From the NCBI GenBank assembly GCA_024867545.1, contig JANFNE010000004.1, positions 744,001 through 808,000 on the forward strand: DNA of 64,000 nt, written 5' to 3'. The notes under the pieces were generated by a model that saw nothing but the letters and a program-made list of their open reading frames with translations, ran no database searches and was not told where the DNA came from. The stretch's first letter is position 1; the number at the start of each line of letters is the position of its first letter. The translations under genes were made by a program, and so were the position numbers. This document shows positions 10,620-20,836 of the stretch, piece after piece. This DNA comes from Phytopythium helicoides (taxonomy: Eukaryota > Oomycota > Peronosporomycetes > Pythiales > Pythiaceae).

Positions 10620-10853
10620 ATGCTCTTCTGCTGCGACTGCATCCCGTGCGAGTGCGGTCCGTGCTGCGACTGCGCACCGTGCGGCTGCCTCGATTGCGAA
10701 TGCTGCGTCTGCTGCATCCCGTGCTGCGACTGTTGCGGTGGCCGCCGTCGCGACTCGCACCACCGCCACCACAGCCCGCACCACCACGGAGGCCCGCCCC
10801 CAGTCATCGTGCAGCCCGTGTACGTCCAGCAGCCGCCGCCGCACTACCGATAG
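10620..10853 (+). CDS. Small Cys-rich protein with His/Pro tail, copy 1
   Basis: 77 residues, no intron. The first 40 residues contain about 19 Cys, mostly as CC or CxxC pairs (CCDCIPCECGPCCDCAPCG and similar). A basic GGRRRD hinge, an HHRHHSPHHH block and a PPPVIVQPVYVQQPPPHYR end follow. It has no signal peptide or TM segment. The same layout (Cys block, GxxRRRDS hinge, QPVYVQ tail) appears in the next gene, so this is a tandem pair. The Cys block could bind metal or be palmitoylated; neither is proven. I do not recognise a named family. Confidence 0.6.
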   Translation: MLFCCDCIPCECGPCCDCAPCGCLDCECCVCCIPCCDCCGGRRRDSHHRHHSPHHHGGPPPVIVQPVYVQQPPPHYR

Positions 10854-11235
10854 AGCCCTCCAACTTCCAGTTCGACGTCAAGCCACCAAGCGGAGAACGG
10901 GTGGATTGTATCCATCGTCAGCGTAGAGTCTCACGTAGCTCCAGCGTCATCATCATCCAGTCGCGCGCTTGCCATCATCCGTCTGGGTGGTGGATTTTCG
11001 CATACTCACTCAACACAGTAGTCCATGCTTAATCGAATCCTCCTGTATACAAACTCCCGAGTCTCTAAATCCCAAAGCACTGCTTCAAGCAACACAATCC
11101 GTATAAGGCCGGTTCTCTGCCGCCTGTCGAATATTCTCTCGCTCGCATATTGCTCGAGTAGCGCATAACGCAAGACGCCACCAAGAGCTCTCAGCACCTT
11201 CGCGCCCGCCAGCCTCTCCAAGTTCCCAGGCCGCC
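10854..11235. other. Intergenic between the two Cys-rich genes
   Basis: 382 bases with no convincing coding frame. It should hold the 3' end of copy 1 and the promoter of copy 2. Minus-strand frames crossing it are interrupted and Arg/Ala-biased, typical of shadows. Confidence 0.4.
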
Positions 11236-11484
11236 ATGAGCGACGACTGCGACGTCGACTGCTGCATCTGCTGCATCCCGATCCCCTGCTGCTTCCCTTG
11301 TGGCAGCGACCGCAACCGACGGAGAGACTCGTACTACCGCGAACCCGTGTACGCCCAGCCAGTCTACGTGCAGCCAGTGGCCGTGCAGCCCCAGTATGGG
11401 CAGCAGCCGTACGCCTACCAGCAGCAATACGCCTACCAGCCGAACCAGGGCGCGTACCCGGCGCAGCAGTATCGCGGCGTGTGA
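11236..11484 (+). CDS. Small Cys-rich protein with Gln/Tyr/Pro tail, copy 2
   Basis: 82 residues, no intron. MSDDCDVDCCICCIPIPCCF gives a compact Cys block of 8-9 Cys, then the hinge GSDRNRRRDSYYREP and a repetitive tail of short Gln/Tyr/Pro units (YAQPVYVQPVAVQPQYGQQ, YAYQQQYAYQP). It shares hinge and tail style with the upstream copy, but the Cys block is shorter and the tail longer. Such tails occur in proteins that bind membranes through a modified Cys-rich head. Role unknown. Confidence 0.6.
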   Translation: MSDDCDVDCCICCIPIPCCFPCGSDRNRRRDSYYREPVYAQPVYVQPVAVQPQYGQQPYAYQQQYAYQPNQGAYPAQQYRGV

Positions 11485-11863
11485 AACAAGTTTTGAAGGA
11501 GGAAAGAGGACGTCGAGAGCAGCCGATCCCAGGCTCGATCGATCGAGAGACCACTCGCTTCGGAGCCCCGCGCAGTGTATCGTAGACTAGACAGTAGGTA
11601 TCTAAGCGCGTGAATCGAGAAAGACTGTTTTGTTTTGTTTTGTTGTTGAGTGTTTGTGGAGAGGGCAGCGATGGCTGGGTAGAGTTTGTCGACTGCACCG
11701 AGCTTGTGATGTTGACGAGGGATTGCATTCGCAGCGACGTGTGCCTACTTGATGAAATTGCCACGGTTGCATGCCTGTTACATTGGCTTGCTTTGCGCGA
11801 GCTCAGTTTTGATTTGACGCTACGATGTGATGGTATGATACATTACAAGAAATAGCAAACTGT
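11485..11863. other. Convergent intergenic region
   Basis: This 3' region lies between Cys-rich gene 2 (plus) and the first seven-TM gene (minus). It contains a T/G-rich stretch (about 11628-11665, TTTTGTTTTG-like), which may be a 3'UTR or polyadenylation region. No gene is visible. Confidence 0.4.
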
Positions 11864-13164
11864 TCAAGTAGTTAGCGTGCGGCTTCTCCTTCTCTCGACC
11901 TTGTGGAAGACCCATAGAATGATCCAAACGGCTACCATCTGCATGTGCGCTCAAGTTTAGAGATCACCTCAATTGCTACAACAACAAAGCGAATACCAAA
12001 CTCACCTGGAGCCAATGCAGGAGGCTAATACTCGACTTGACGCCATCACATCCAAGTCCATTGGCACAGTCGAGCTCCACATTCGAGTCAATCGATCTGG
12101 TCAAGCAGATGTAGACCTGAAGCGCAAGAAGCTGCGTTAGACCAGCAATGTCGTTACGCAAACCCCTGTTGGTGGTTCGAACCTGAGCCGCGACGACGAC
12201 GATGACGAATACAGATACGACGATGACAATCTTCAGAATTTTGTTGGAATGGCTGTTTGTTGCTTCCTTGGTCTCGGAGCGCGCTCGTTTGCACTTTCCT
12301 GCTTCGAGCTGTGAGCTTGTGACGATCTCGAGTTCGGACCGCGAGCTCTTTGTAACCTCCGCATCGGATTGAGTATTGTTGCTGTTATTGCTGCCATCAG
12401 CAATAGGCTGATCAGCAATAGGTCGTGAGCTATCCGTCAGCTCGTAAGCTCTGGTCGAGTTGTCGCGATAGTCAACCAGTATCCGTTGGTGCTCAAATTG
12501 ACGAAGGCGACTGCGCACACGCATGCCGTAGATGAAGAATGCGATCCCAATGACTAAGAGGATGCCCGCGCTGACCAGAAGTTGAAGATTTGTCATGAGC
12601 GGCTTGTAGAAGCCCTTGGTCAAGAACAGACACATGTTGATCGCGAGGTGGAATACCCAGACCAAGGACCAGCACCGCCCACACAAAAGGTGTGAAGTCG
12701 AACGCTCGCTGGATGTGCGCTGCTCCGCGCTGGATGACGGATGCCCAGTAGCTGAGCGACATAATACTATATGTTCCAGGTCAGATCAACGAAAGAGCGC
12801 CCGACAGTCGCAGGTAACTCGACGTACAATATCGTGTAGAGCGCTGCGGTGCAGGAGTCGGAAACAAAGCTGACGACCGGGTACGGGATGTTGTGCTTGA
12901 ACGAGTTGGGGTCGACACTCCGGAAGATGAAGGTGAGTGATGCGTACACGCACAAGAGCAGCGAATGCTGCTGCAGCTTGGCGGCGCCATAGGAGGCTGC
13001 TCGCCAGTAGAGGAAACCCGAGGCCACAACGGACACGACTCCAACGCTGAGGAAGACGATCTGCGAGCGAAGGTATGCGCTATCGTCGAAGCTGGCGAAC
13101 GTCTGGGAACATCGCCATCGACCTGCGCGAGCCCAAAGTCGCACGTCGAGTCCGTGAGGTTCAT
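11864..13164 (-). CDS. Seven-TM family protein, array copy 1 (two frame breaks)
   Basis: Exons in transcription order: 12828-13164, 12183-12766, 12006-12116 and 11864-11938. The start is MNLTDSTCDFGLAQVDG. Spans include AYLRSQIVFLSVGVVSVVAS, SLLLCVYASLTFIF, LVSAGILLVIGIAFFIYGMR, KIVIVVSVFVIVVVAAQ and VAVWIILWVFHKVERRR. A conserved extracellular-type pair of Cys lies in VELDCANGLGCDG. The loop between spans 5 and 6 is long, Ser-rich and acidic. One base is missing after GLAQVDG (about 13108) and one extra base lies near 12668 (before WVFHLAINM), judged against copies 2, 3 and 5. The seven-TM layout with short YGMRVRSRLRxFE faintly recalls plant TOM1/THH proteins; that is a guess only. Confidence 0.65.
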
Positions 13165-13451
13165 CTTGCGACGTCCGCTTCGTCCGCGCCGCGCCAAAAG
13201 TCAGAGTGAGCCAAGCAAAGGCATGTGAGGTATACGAGTTGACGTCTATGCAAGCAGAGTAATCTTTAGCTGAATCTGCTTGCCAGCTCTGCACTAGCGT
13301 CAGATCGACATAGAGCGCAGAGAGTCTCGAAAGCGCTCGACTGTAGACCACATGACCACGTAAAAAAGCTACCTCTTGCTTTGTTGTTGGCGGTGGTGCT
13401 GTAAAGGATGCATTGCAGTGCTGTGGGACGTCGGGGTTCCGCATGTGTGGT

Positions 13452-13894
13452 CTATCTCAAGTGAGGTCGTGCGATGGTTTCTCGGAATGAACCTGGTAGC
13501 TCGGTATCCATTCTTGCAGTGGTCATCACCATCCAATCCAGCTGGATCATTGTCTGTTAGTGACCACAGTGGAGCACTTTGGGCTAGAGATTGCGCTTTA
13601 GATCTTGGGATTTGTCGAACTGGATGTGGCGGCTCTATAATCGCCGTATCGATGACACCCTCCCGCTCTTTTTACCTGACAACTCAGCTTGCCAGCTGCT
13701 GCGAAGGCATCCGCGGACTTCATGACGCAGCAAATGAGCAGCCCAATGCCTTGTCGTTGCAACTCGGTCGATTGCAGAGGGTCGAACAGTATCGAAGACT
13801 GGCGCTGCAGTGTGGTGAGAACGGAAAGCATCTCTACAAGTCTCTTAAGCGCACGCTCGCTCTCTGCTGCGGTAAGCTGCGGCGCACCGGACAA
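13452..13894 (-). CDS. Possible small gene between seven-TM copies
   Basis: A frame from 13894 (MSGAPQLTAAESERALKRL) runs 73 codons to a good GT donor at 13675. An exon 13452-13541 after an AG acceptor continues in the same phase to a stop, giving 102 residues. The first part is helical and Leu-rich. No family is recognised. The proposed intron (134 nt) is longer than usual here, so the second exon is uncertain. Confidence 0.3.
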
Positions 13895-14004
13895 TGGTCG
13901 ATATTTGCGCGGGGAGATCGAGGATGACGGCTGCTACGAGCCAAGAGCTTCAGTCTATAGTGCTACATTGATCGCGTTCATAAGTTCGGTCGCTGTCTAT
14001 GGGG

Positions 14005-15211
14005 CTAGTCGGAGTCGGACTCCTCCTGCTCGGGCTTTCGTTCAATCTTGTGGTTGACCCAGAGGACCACCCAAATGGCTACTAGCTGCACAAGCAAACA
14101 GAGGCTTAGAGATGAGCTGGTCAGACTCATTACCATCAAACGACCCAACGCGCACCTGGAGCCAGTGGAGCATGCTAATGCTCGACTTGATGCCATCGCA
14201 GCCGAGCCCGTTGGCGCAGTCGAGCTCTTTAGACACTCCATTCGATCTGGCAACACTGTTGTAGATCTGTGGGGCAGACATCATGGTTAGGATCTCGTAT
14301 ACCTTGGAGCAATACCAGCTGTGACACGAACCTGGGCCGCGACGACGACGACAACAAACACCGAGACGACCGACACGATTTTCAGAATTCTGTTGGCGTG
14401 CCCCGTGCTAACTCTCTCTGTTCCAGCGCGCGTCTGCTTGGTGTAGCCAGCCTCAACATCCGAGCCTTCAATATCGGATCGCGAGCTGTCCATCTGCTGA
14501 TAAGTGTTGTTACGGAGCTCGTATAGCATTCGCTGGCGCTCAAAATGGCGCAGACGACTCCGCACACGCATGCCGTACACGAAGAACGCGATGCCGATGA
14601 TTGCGAGGATACCAGCGCTAACCAGAAGCTGAAGATACGTCATGACTGACTTGTAAAAGCCCTTGGTCATGAATAGGCACATGTCGATCGCGAGGTAGAA
14701 GGCCCAGAGCATGATGGCTGCCACCCACACGAACACGGTCAGATCGAGTGCTCGCTGGATGTGCGCCGCACCACGCTGAATAACGGACGCCCAGTAGCTG
14801 AGCGACAGAATACTGCAATGCAGGTGAGTCAAAGGAATTCATCGCAAGAAACAATCGAAGGCGCTAGACGCACAATACTGTGTAGAGCGCTGCAGTGCAC
14901 GAGTCGAGAAGTACACCACGATCGGATGAGGGATGACGTGCTTGAACGAGTTGGGGTCGGCGCTCCGGAAGATGAAGGTGAGCGATGCATACGCGCACAA
15001 CAGCAGCGAATCTCGCTGCAGTTTGTCCGAGTCCAAGGTGACCGCTCGATAATAGAGAGAAGCATGCAACGATGACGGACACGAGTCCGACACTGAGGTA
15101 GATGATCTGAGAGCGGAGATACCCGTCCTCGTCCAGGCTGGAGAACGACAGCGAGCACTGGCCGTTGAGCTGCGCGAGCCCAAAGTCGCACGTCGAATCC
15201 GTGATGTTCAT
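14005..15211 (-). CDS. Seven-TM family protein, array copy 2 (two compensating frame breaks)
   Basis: Exons in order: 14874-15211, 14332-14812, 14156-14266 and 14005-14085, with the same phases and intron sites as the other copies, about 336 residues. The start is MNITDSTCDFGLAQLNGQ. Exon 2 is intact and gives SLSYWASVIQRGAAHIQR, FYLAIDMCLFMTKGFYKS and GIAFFVYGMRVRSRLRHFE. The C-terminal tail is acidic (EQEESDSD). Exon 1 has one extra base near 15060 (before LYYRAVTLDSDKLQ) and one missing base near 14911 (before DSCTAALYTV). They cancel, so only the stretch between them is out of frame. Closest relative is copy 1. Confidence 0.65.
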
Positions 15212-15897
15212 CTTGACGCGTGCAGGCTGGGCTACTTCGCCGACTTCGTCCGCACCACGTCAGGAATGAGAATGAGCCGAGCGGGAAGGCGAGCGGGAAG
15301 AACCGAGCTGGTCATCGTGGTTCTTTGTTTGGCGAACTGGCCAGCAGATTGATCAACGTCTACCCTCACAGTGGCACGGGACGACACGAAGGGATCACCG
15401 ACTCAATTCGCAGCACACTCGCAGACAGTCGACTTCCACTCCTGTGCACCTCTAAATTCCCGGATCACCATTCATTCATGCATCCGTCGGCACCAAGATG
15501 TCCATGGCGCGATGGCGTCGGCTCTGTACACAGCGATCGCGGCTGTCAGGTGCAGTGCAGTGGGACGCAGACACCTCACGTGCTTTCACCTCGGACGGAC
15601 TCTACGCGGCGGGAGATCATTACGTGCGGCTTTCCACAATCACCTGCTGGGTCTGCAGACGGGCTTTGCCATTCGACACACTATGCCAATCAAAGTGGAC
15701 AAGGCAGCTTCAACTTCGGGAGCTTCTTGGAATGGGTCTGGTTCGGTCAACCCGTTACGCGCCCTTCACTGCACAGCATGCGCAGGCCCCTCTTTCATCC
15801 ACGTGAAAATGATGAGGTCAAGCCGATGCAGTTGACATTGAACCGATAGCGAGACGCACTGCGTGGACTGTCTGATTGATATGGCACTACTGTAGAG
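15212..15897. other. Intergenic between seven-TM copies 2 and 3
   Basis: Plus-strand frames are open here, for example one starting MASALYTAIAAVRCSAVGRR near 15509, but show no recognisable domain and sit where promoter and 3'UTR are expected. I do not call a gene. No repeats are evident. Confidence 0.35.
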
Positions 15898-17112
15898 CTA
15901 AGGCTCATCGGGCGAGTCGAGGCACTCGGCACGCTTTTCGACCTTGCGGAAAACCCAGAGAACGACCCAGATCGACGCCAGCTGATAGTAAAGACACCCA
16001 AATCAAAACCGTTCAGATTTGTTCACGACGAACAACACGCTCACTTCGCTGCGCACCTGAAACCAATGCATGAAGTTGACGCTCGAGCGCACTTTACTGC
16101 AGTTCTCTCCATTGGCGCAGTCGAGCTCCGCGTCTAGACTTGCAGAGCGGTGCACACCGGTGTAGATCTACCAATTGTTGAGACACGATCAGCAAGTCAT
16201 GTCCTCAAGCTGCGGTACACCACTGGTTTCAGCCTACCTGGGCAGCAATAACGAGCGCGACAAAGGTCTCAACGACAACCAGGATCTTGATAATCTTCAC
16301 TGCGTGCCCTCCTGTGACCCTAGCTTGGTTGAATTCTCGTGAGCGGACTGCCTTGTTGTCGTCCGCCTGTTGATTGAGGTCGATAGCCGCATTCATGAGC
16401 TGATACGTCACGTGCCGCTGCTCAAAAATGAGCTTCTGGCGCTCGAAGTGCACTAGCCGTGCACGCACTCGCAGTCCGTATACGAGAAAAGCAATGCCAA
16501 CCACGGTCAAGATGCTCGCACTGCCCAGCATCTGGACGTTTGTGAGTGTCGGAGTGAAGAATCCCTTGGTCAGAAACAGGAACATGTCAATCGCGAGGTA
16601 GAAGACCCACACCACACCAACAGCGACCCATTCGAGGTAGGTGAGATCGAGTGGCCGCTGAATATGTGCTGCGCCGGCCTGGATGACCGATGCCCAGTAG
16701 CTAAGCGAGAAGATACTATTTTGTCTTGTTAGCTGGAATATTAGTGCCTCGCAAACCGAGCAACGACGTACAATATGGCGTAGAGCGCGCCTGTGGACGA
16801 GTCCGAGAAGAACGAGACGATCGGGTGCGGAATGACGTGTCGGTACGAGTTTGGATCAGCGCTGCGAAAGATGAGTGTGAGCGCCACGTAGACACAGAGT
16901 AGCGTCGATCGCTTCTGCAGTTTGTTGGTGTCGTGTTTGACGGCTCGATAGTACAGGCAGCCGGACGCTACGACGGAGATGAAGCCAACGCTCAGATAGA
17001 TGATCTGTGTCCGAAGGTACGCGCTCGGATGGTACGAGTCGAAGGTGCGCGAGCACTCTCCATCAACCTGTGCCAGTCCGAATTTGCAGGTCGTGTCCGT
17101 GATGTTCACCAT
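15898..17112 (-). CDS. Seven-TM family protein, array copy 3 (intact)
   Basis: Exons in order: 16772-17112, 16238-16715, 16057-16167 and 15898-15981, 337 residues with no frame break. The start chosen is MVNITDTTCKFGLAQVDGEC by alignment with the other copies; an upstream in-frame ATG at 17205 would add a 31-residue basic leader. Family marks are YLRTQIIYLSVGFISVVASG, SADPNSYRHVIPHP, FYLAIDMFLFLTKGFF and VYGLRVRARLVHFE, plus the Cys pair region near the third exon. The tail ends ECLDSPDEP. The N terminus before the first span is short, with two or three Cys and an N-I-T glycosylation sequon, suggesting it faces out. It is the best reference copy with copy 5. Confidence 0.7.
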
Positions 17113-17250
17113 GACAGTCTCTACTTCTGTTCGATTCCACTTCACCCCGACTCGACCTCTGCTTGCCGAGGCAAATCCAAGAGTGAGCATTGTGTTGAGT
17201 CCCACACCGGGAGGCTGAGAGAGGTCAGCGGTGACTTGAACCAGATTCAG

Positions 17251-17532
17251 TCACTGGAGGAAGAAACGCTGGATCTGGCGAACGCTGGAGACGCACCCAA
17301 AAAGTTGATGACTTCGCTGAAGTATACAACAGGACGGGTACTCCAAGAAAGCGTGGGATTGATGCGTGAGGTGGCGAATCAGCTCCCTGCCGATTACATT
17401 CCCGCGCAAGGCGCACAGCACGATGCAGGCTGATTGCTTGCCATTATCGACCACCGTGCTCGACCCAACATATTGCAATTCAAGCAAGTTGTGCAGTTCG
17501 TCAGACATGAGTGCGGTTATTTCGGTCGACAT
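17251..17532 (-). CDS. Possible small gene between seven-TM copies
   Basis: 93 codons, start MSTEITALMSDELHNLLEL, no TM segment or known domain. The middle 81 nt, from GTAATC to TTCAG, could be an in-frame intron, leaving 66 residues. The position matches that of the other small frame upstream of copy 2, but the two proteins are not alike. It may be chance. The flanking 17113-17250 and 17533-17747 hold nothing I can name. Confidence 0.3.
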   Translation of the reverse strand: MSTEITALMSDELHNLLELQYVGSSTVVDNGKQSACIVLCALRGNVIGRELIRHLTHQSHAFLEYPSCCILQRSHQLFGCVSSVRQIQRFFLQ

Positions 17533-17747
17533 CCTGTTCGCATGGTGAAATCTCGGACTTGGAAAAAGGTTTCAATCAAATCCCCATGGGTGACGCAAAG
17601 GCATGGCCTCTTGATGCAAGAAAACTGGTTACACAAACAACAACCACATTGCAATGATAGAAGTGTTTTTACTTGGCTGTGGATACACGACGCAACTTCC
17701 TGACAGCCGAGCTTTTGCCTAACAGTCTAATAAATATCATCCAGAGA

Positions 17748-18945
17748 TCATACTTGGTCATCCGCTTCGACAGACTTTTCTTTCTTTTGAGTGTTTCGGA
17801 ACACCCAAATGACTATGCACACACACGCGGCCTGGATGACAGCGTCATTGGTGAACGCCCTTATGAATACAAGAGGACCTAAACGTTTACGAACCTGAAA
17901 CCAGTGCAGCAAGTTCATCGAGCAATGAATGAAGTCGCATCTGTATCCGTTGGCGCAGTCCAACTCCGAGAAGGGTCCATGTGACCTCGAAACGCCCACA
18001 ACAAGCTTCGAGAGCGTCAGCATCGCTTGAGCCATCAGTAGGAGATTCGAGACAGCAGAGTACGAACCTGTACAGTTGCTACAGACAGCGAGAAGATCTC
18101 CACGATGAAAAGGATCTTACGGATGCGAGCCGAGTGCGAGGGTTGTTTCGCTGAACACACGGTTTCTCTTGTCGCTTGTCCACAAGACCTCTTCGATCGA
18201 CACCGTCTTGAAGCCCGCTAATTTGGGCTCGAGCCTGATCGATTCGCAGTTGTTGCTGGAGCTCGAATGCTTGGAGTCGCTTGTGTACTCGAGCCCATAC
18301 ACGAGAAACACGATGCTGACGAGGAGGAGGAAGCCTGCACTCACAGCCATTTGCAAAACCGACACCTCCACCGACAGGAAACCCTTGGAGAGGAACGCCC
18401 ACGCGCTCAGGAGCGTGTAGAACGTCCAAAGCGCGGAGATAGAGACGAACTGGAGGCATCGGATCTTGATCGGTCTCTCAAGCTGCGCTGCGCCTTGCTG
18501 GATGATGCTTGCCCAGTACACAAGCGACATGACGCTGAGATTAGTTTGGTACAAGTGTCAGCATTGTTCAGTGGGCCACTAGCGAAAGCAATACGACGTA
18601 CTATATCGTGTAGAGCGCGGCCGTGCAGGAGTTTGAGAGGAATAGGATGATCGGGCGAGGAATAACGTGCTTATAGCCGTTCGGATCAGCGCCGCGCGCC
18701 ACAAATGTGATGGCCGCGTACAAGCTCAGAAGGAGTGATCGCTGTTGCAGCTTGGCGCACCCATTCCGAGTAGCGCGCAAGTACAGGAAGCTCGTCGGCA
18801 CGACCGTGACAAGCCCCAGCGCCATGTACGCCAACTGTGTCTGCAAGTAGCCGCTCGGGTCAAACGAAGCCAGTGTCCGCGAGCACTCTCCATCGACTTG
18901 GCCGAGCCCAAAGGTGCAAGTCGAGTCGTAGATGTTCGGCAGCAT
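17748..18945 (-). CDS. Seven-TM family protein, array copy 4 (decayed frame in exon 2)
   Basis: Exons in order: 18602-18945, 18068-18534, 17895-18005 and 17748-17831. Exon 1 is clean (MLPNIYDSTCTFGLGQVDGE, SGYLQTQLAYMALGLVTVV, ADPNGYKHVIPRPI). In exon 2 the frame is lost after LLLVSIVFLVYGL (about 18290) and changes again near 18133 before RIRKILFIVEIFSLSVATVQ. Two single-base losses would explain it. Exons 3 and 4 (SELDCANGYRCDF, CIVIWVFRNTQKKEK) are in frame. It is the most divergent copy, lacking the usual WASVIQRGAAHIQR wording (has WASIIQQGAAQLER). It may be a pseudogene. Confidence 0.6.
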
Positions 18946-19556
18946 GACTTAGCGAGCGTGTCACCCTTGTCAAAGCACGAATGAGCCGCGCCTTGGCTGA
19001 GAAAGGGAAAAGTGGAAAGGAGTGACCCTGGCTGCTATGCCACTGACCACCTGGGTTCGCATGCTCTACACCAGGCTCTCCATGCTGTATCATGTCCAGA
19101 GGCAGCTTCACGCGCCTTAGGCCGTTCCATGCGAGTCAGATGGTCGTCATTGACAGCCGGGATAAAATGCGAGTGGCTGTAGTCGGCTGGCCCACCTGAG
19201 CTCACACCATCGCTTCAACCATTTTGCTCAGTCCGACCAATCATTTCGTCGCATCGCCTTCATCCTCCACTTTTCGCCCACGCTTTTTTCTCGCTGGCGA
19301 TGGAAACGAACTTTTTCGGTTCGGATGAACAGCTCACCGAGATCCGAATCTTGATGATCTGCTCGTGGGCGACGTCCCAACGACGCGAGGCTGGCACGAC
19401 CAGTCGATTGCATGTCCAAGGGGTTAAGTCACAGGATGACAACGACACGTAATGCTCAAGCTTCATGCTTGTATAAATATGTGGCTCATGGTTACCGACG
19501 CCATGTGCACCATCTCCAAAGTCTCATCGCTCGCTCGTCTTCAAGCTACGCTAAGC
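18946..19556. other. Intergenic between seven-TM copies 4 and 5
   Basis: No conserved coding frame. A minus-strand 68-codon frame at 19260-19466 has no recognisable feature. The region serves as upstream space for copy 4 and 3' space for copy 5. Confidence 0.4.
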
Positions 19557-20836
19557 TCACACAGCCTGCTCGCCAGGAATGACCTCCTTCTTCTGGATCT
19601 TCCGGAACGCCCAAATGATGATCCACGCGCATCCGAGCTGGTGGACATGCAGCAAAAGGCGTTAGTGGGGCGGCTCGATGTGTATCCACAGGCTTGCAAA
19701 GACGAAGCGAGGGATCCGACTCACCTGAAGGATGTGGAGGAGATGCACCTTGCACTCGACCTCTGCACAGCTGTCGGGGACACCGTTGGCGCAATCGAGC
19801 TCCAGGACGCGGTCGTTGGTGCGTGTCACGCCCACGTACATCTACAGTAGCAAGTTAGTTTTCTGCAGGGAGAAGCAGTGACCGGGTGCATGCGTACCTG
19901 AGCACCCACAGCGATGACAGCGAAGCCCTCCACCACACACAAGATCTTGACAATCTTGTACGCGTGGCTGTTCTTCCGCTCCGCCTTGGCACGCTGCTTT
20001 TGTCGCTGCTTGGAGTCGTCGACAAGCGCGATGTTGTTGACGTCGTCCTCGCCTCCCATGTCAAACGACCGCGCGGTCTCCATGCGGTCGTACACGTGGT
20101 TCCTCTCGTCGAAAATCTTCTTCTGGTGCTCAAAGTGGCGCAGGCGAGTCAGCACGCGCCATCCGTAGACAAAGAACACGGCGCTGATGGCGGCAAGGAA
20201 GCTCGCGCTTACGAGCATCTGCACGTAGGCCATGCCGGTGCCGTAGAAGCCCTTGGTAATGAACAAGCACATGTCGAAGATGAGGTAGAAGCCGAAGATG
20301 ACCGTGATGGAGATCCGCTCGATCCACTTGAGCTGCAGTGGTCGCTGGACCTGTGCAGCACCCTGTTGAATGATAGATGCCCAGTAGCCCAGTGCCAGGA
20401 TGCTGTAGAGGTAGAAACCAGCTCGTTAGACCCTTGAGTCACGGCAAGACAAGAAAAAAAAAAAAAGCATGCACACGTACTAGACAGCGTAGAGCGCCGA
20501 GGTGCACGAGTCGGAGAAGAAGTTGACAAACGGGCGGGGCACAACGTGGCGGTAGCTTCCCGGGTCGGCGCCTCGGAAGATGAAAGTGAGTGCGGCGTAG
20601 CTCGTGAGCAGGAACGAGTGCTGCTGCAGCTTGGTCGCGTCGTACTTGACCGATCGGTAGTACATGGCGCCGGTGACGGAGATGGTCACGATGCCAAACG
20701 CCAAGTAGATGATCTGGGCCTTGAGGTACGCGTCTTCATTGAAGGACGCCAGCGTTCGCTCGCAGCCACTCGCGGTCTGGGCGAGCCCGTAGCTGCAAGT
20801 CGACTCGGTGATGTTCTGCGACAGCATGGCAGCCAA
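19557..20836 (-). CDS. Seven-TM family protein, array copy 5 (intact)
   Basis: Exons in order: 20481-20836, 19898-20402, 19725-19841 and 19557-19637, 352 residues, no frame break. N terminus MAAMLSQNITESTCSYGLAQ; the internal Met (MLSQNI) is an alternative start. Spans are visible at AYLKAQIIYLAFGIVTISVT, HSFLLTSYAALTFIF, SASFLAAISAVFFVYGWRV and KIVKILCVVEGFAVIAVGAQ. The Cys-rich loop of exon 3 differs from the other copies (CANGVPDSC instead of CANGLGCDG). The second loop has a Lys/Arg-rich segment (KQRQKQRAKAERKN). The intron after exon 1 contains an A-tract of about 14 bases. Confidence 0.7.

Noticed and set aside
15220..15849. 210-codon plus-strand frame between seven-TM copies 2 and 3
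   Set aside because: No recognised domain, composition like random sequence, and overlaps where a promoter is expected.
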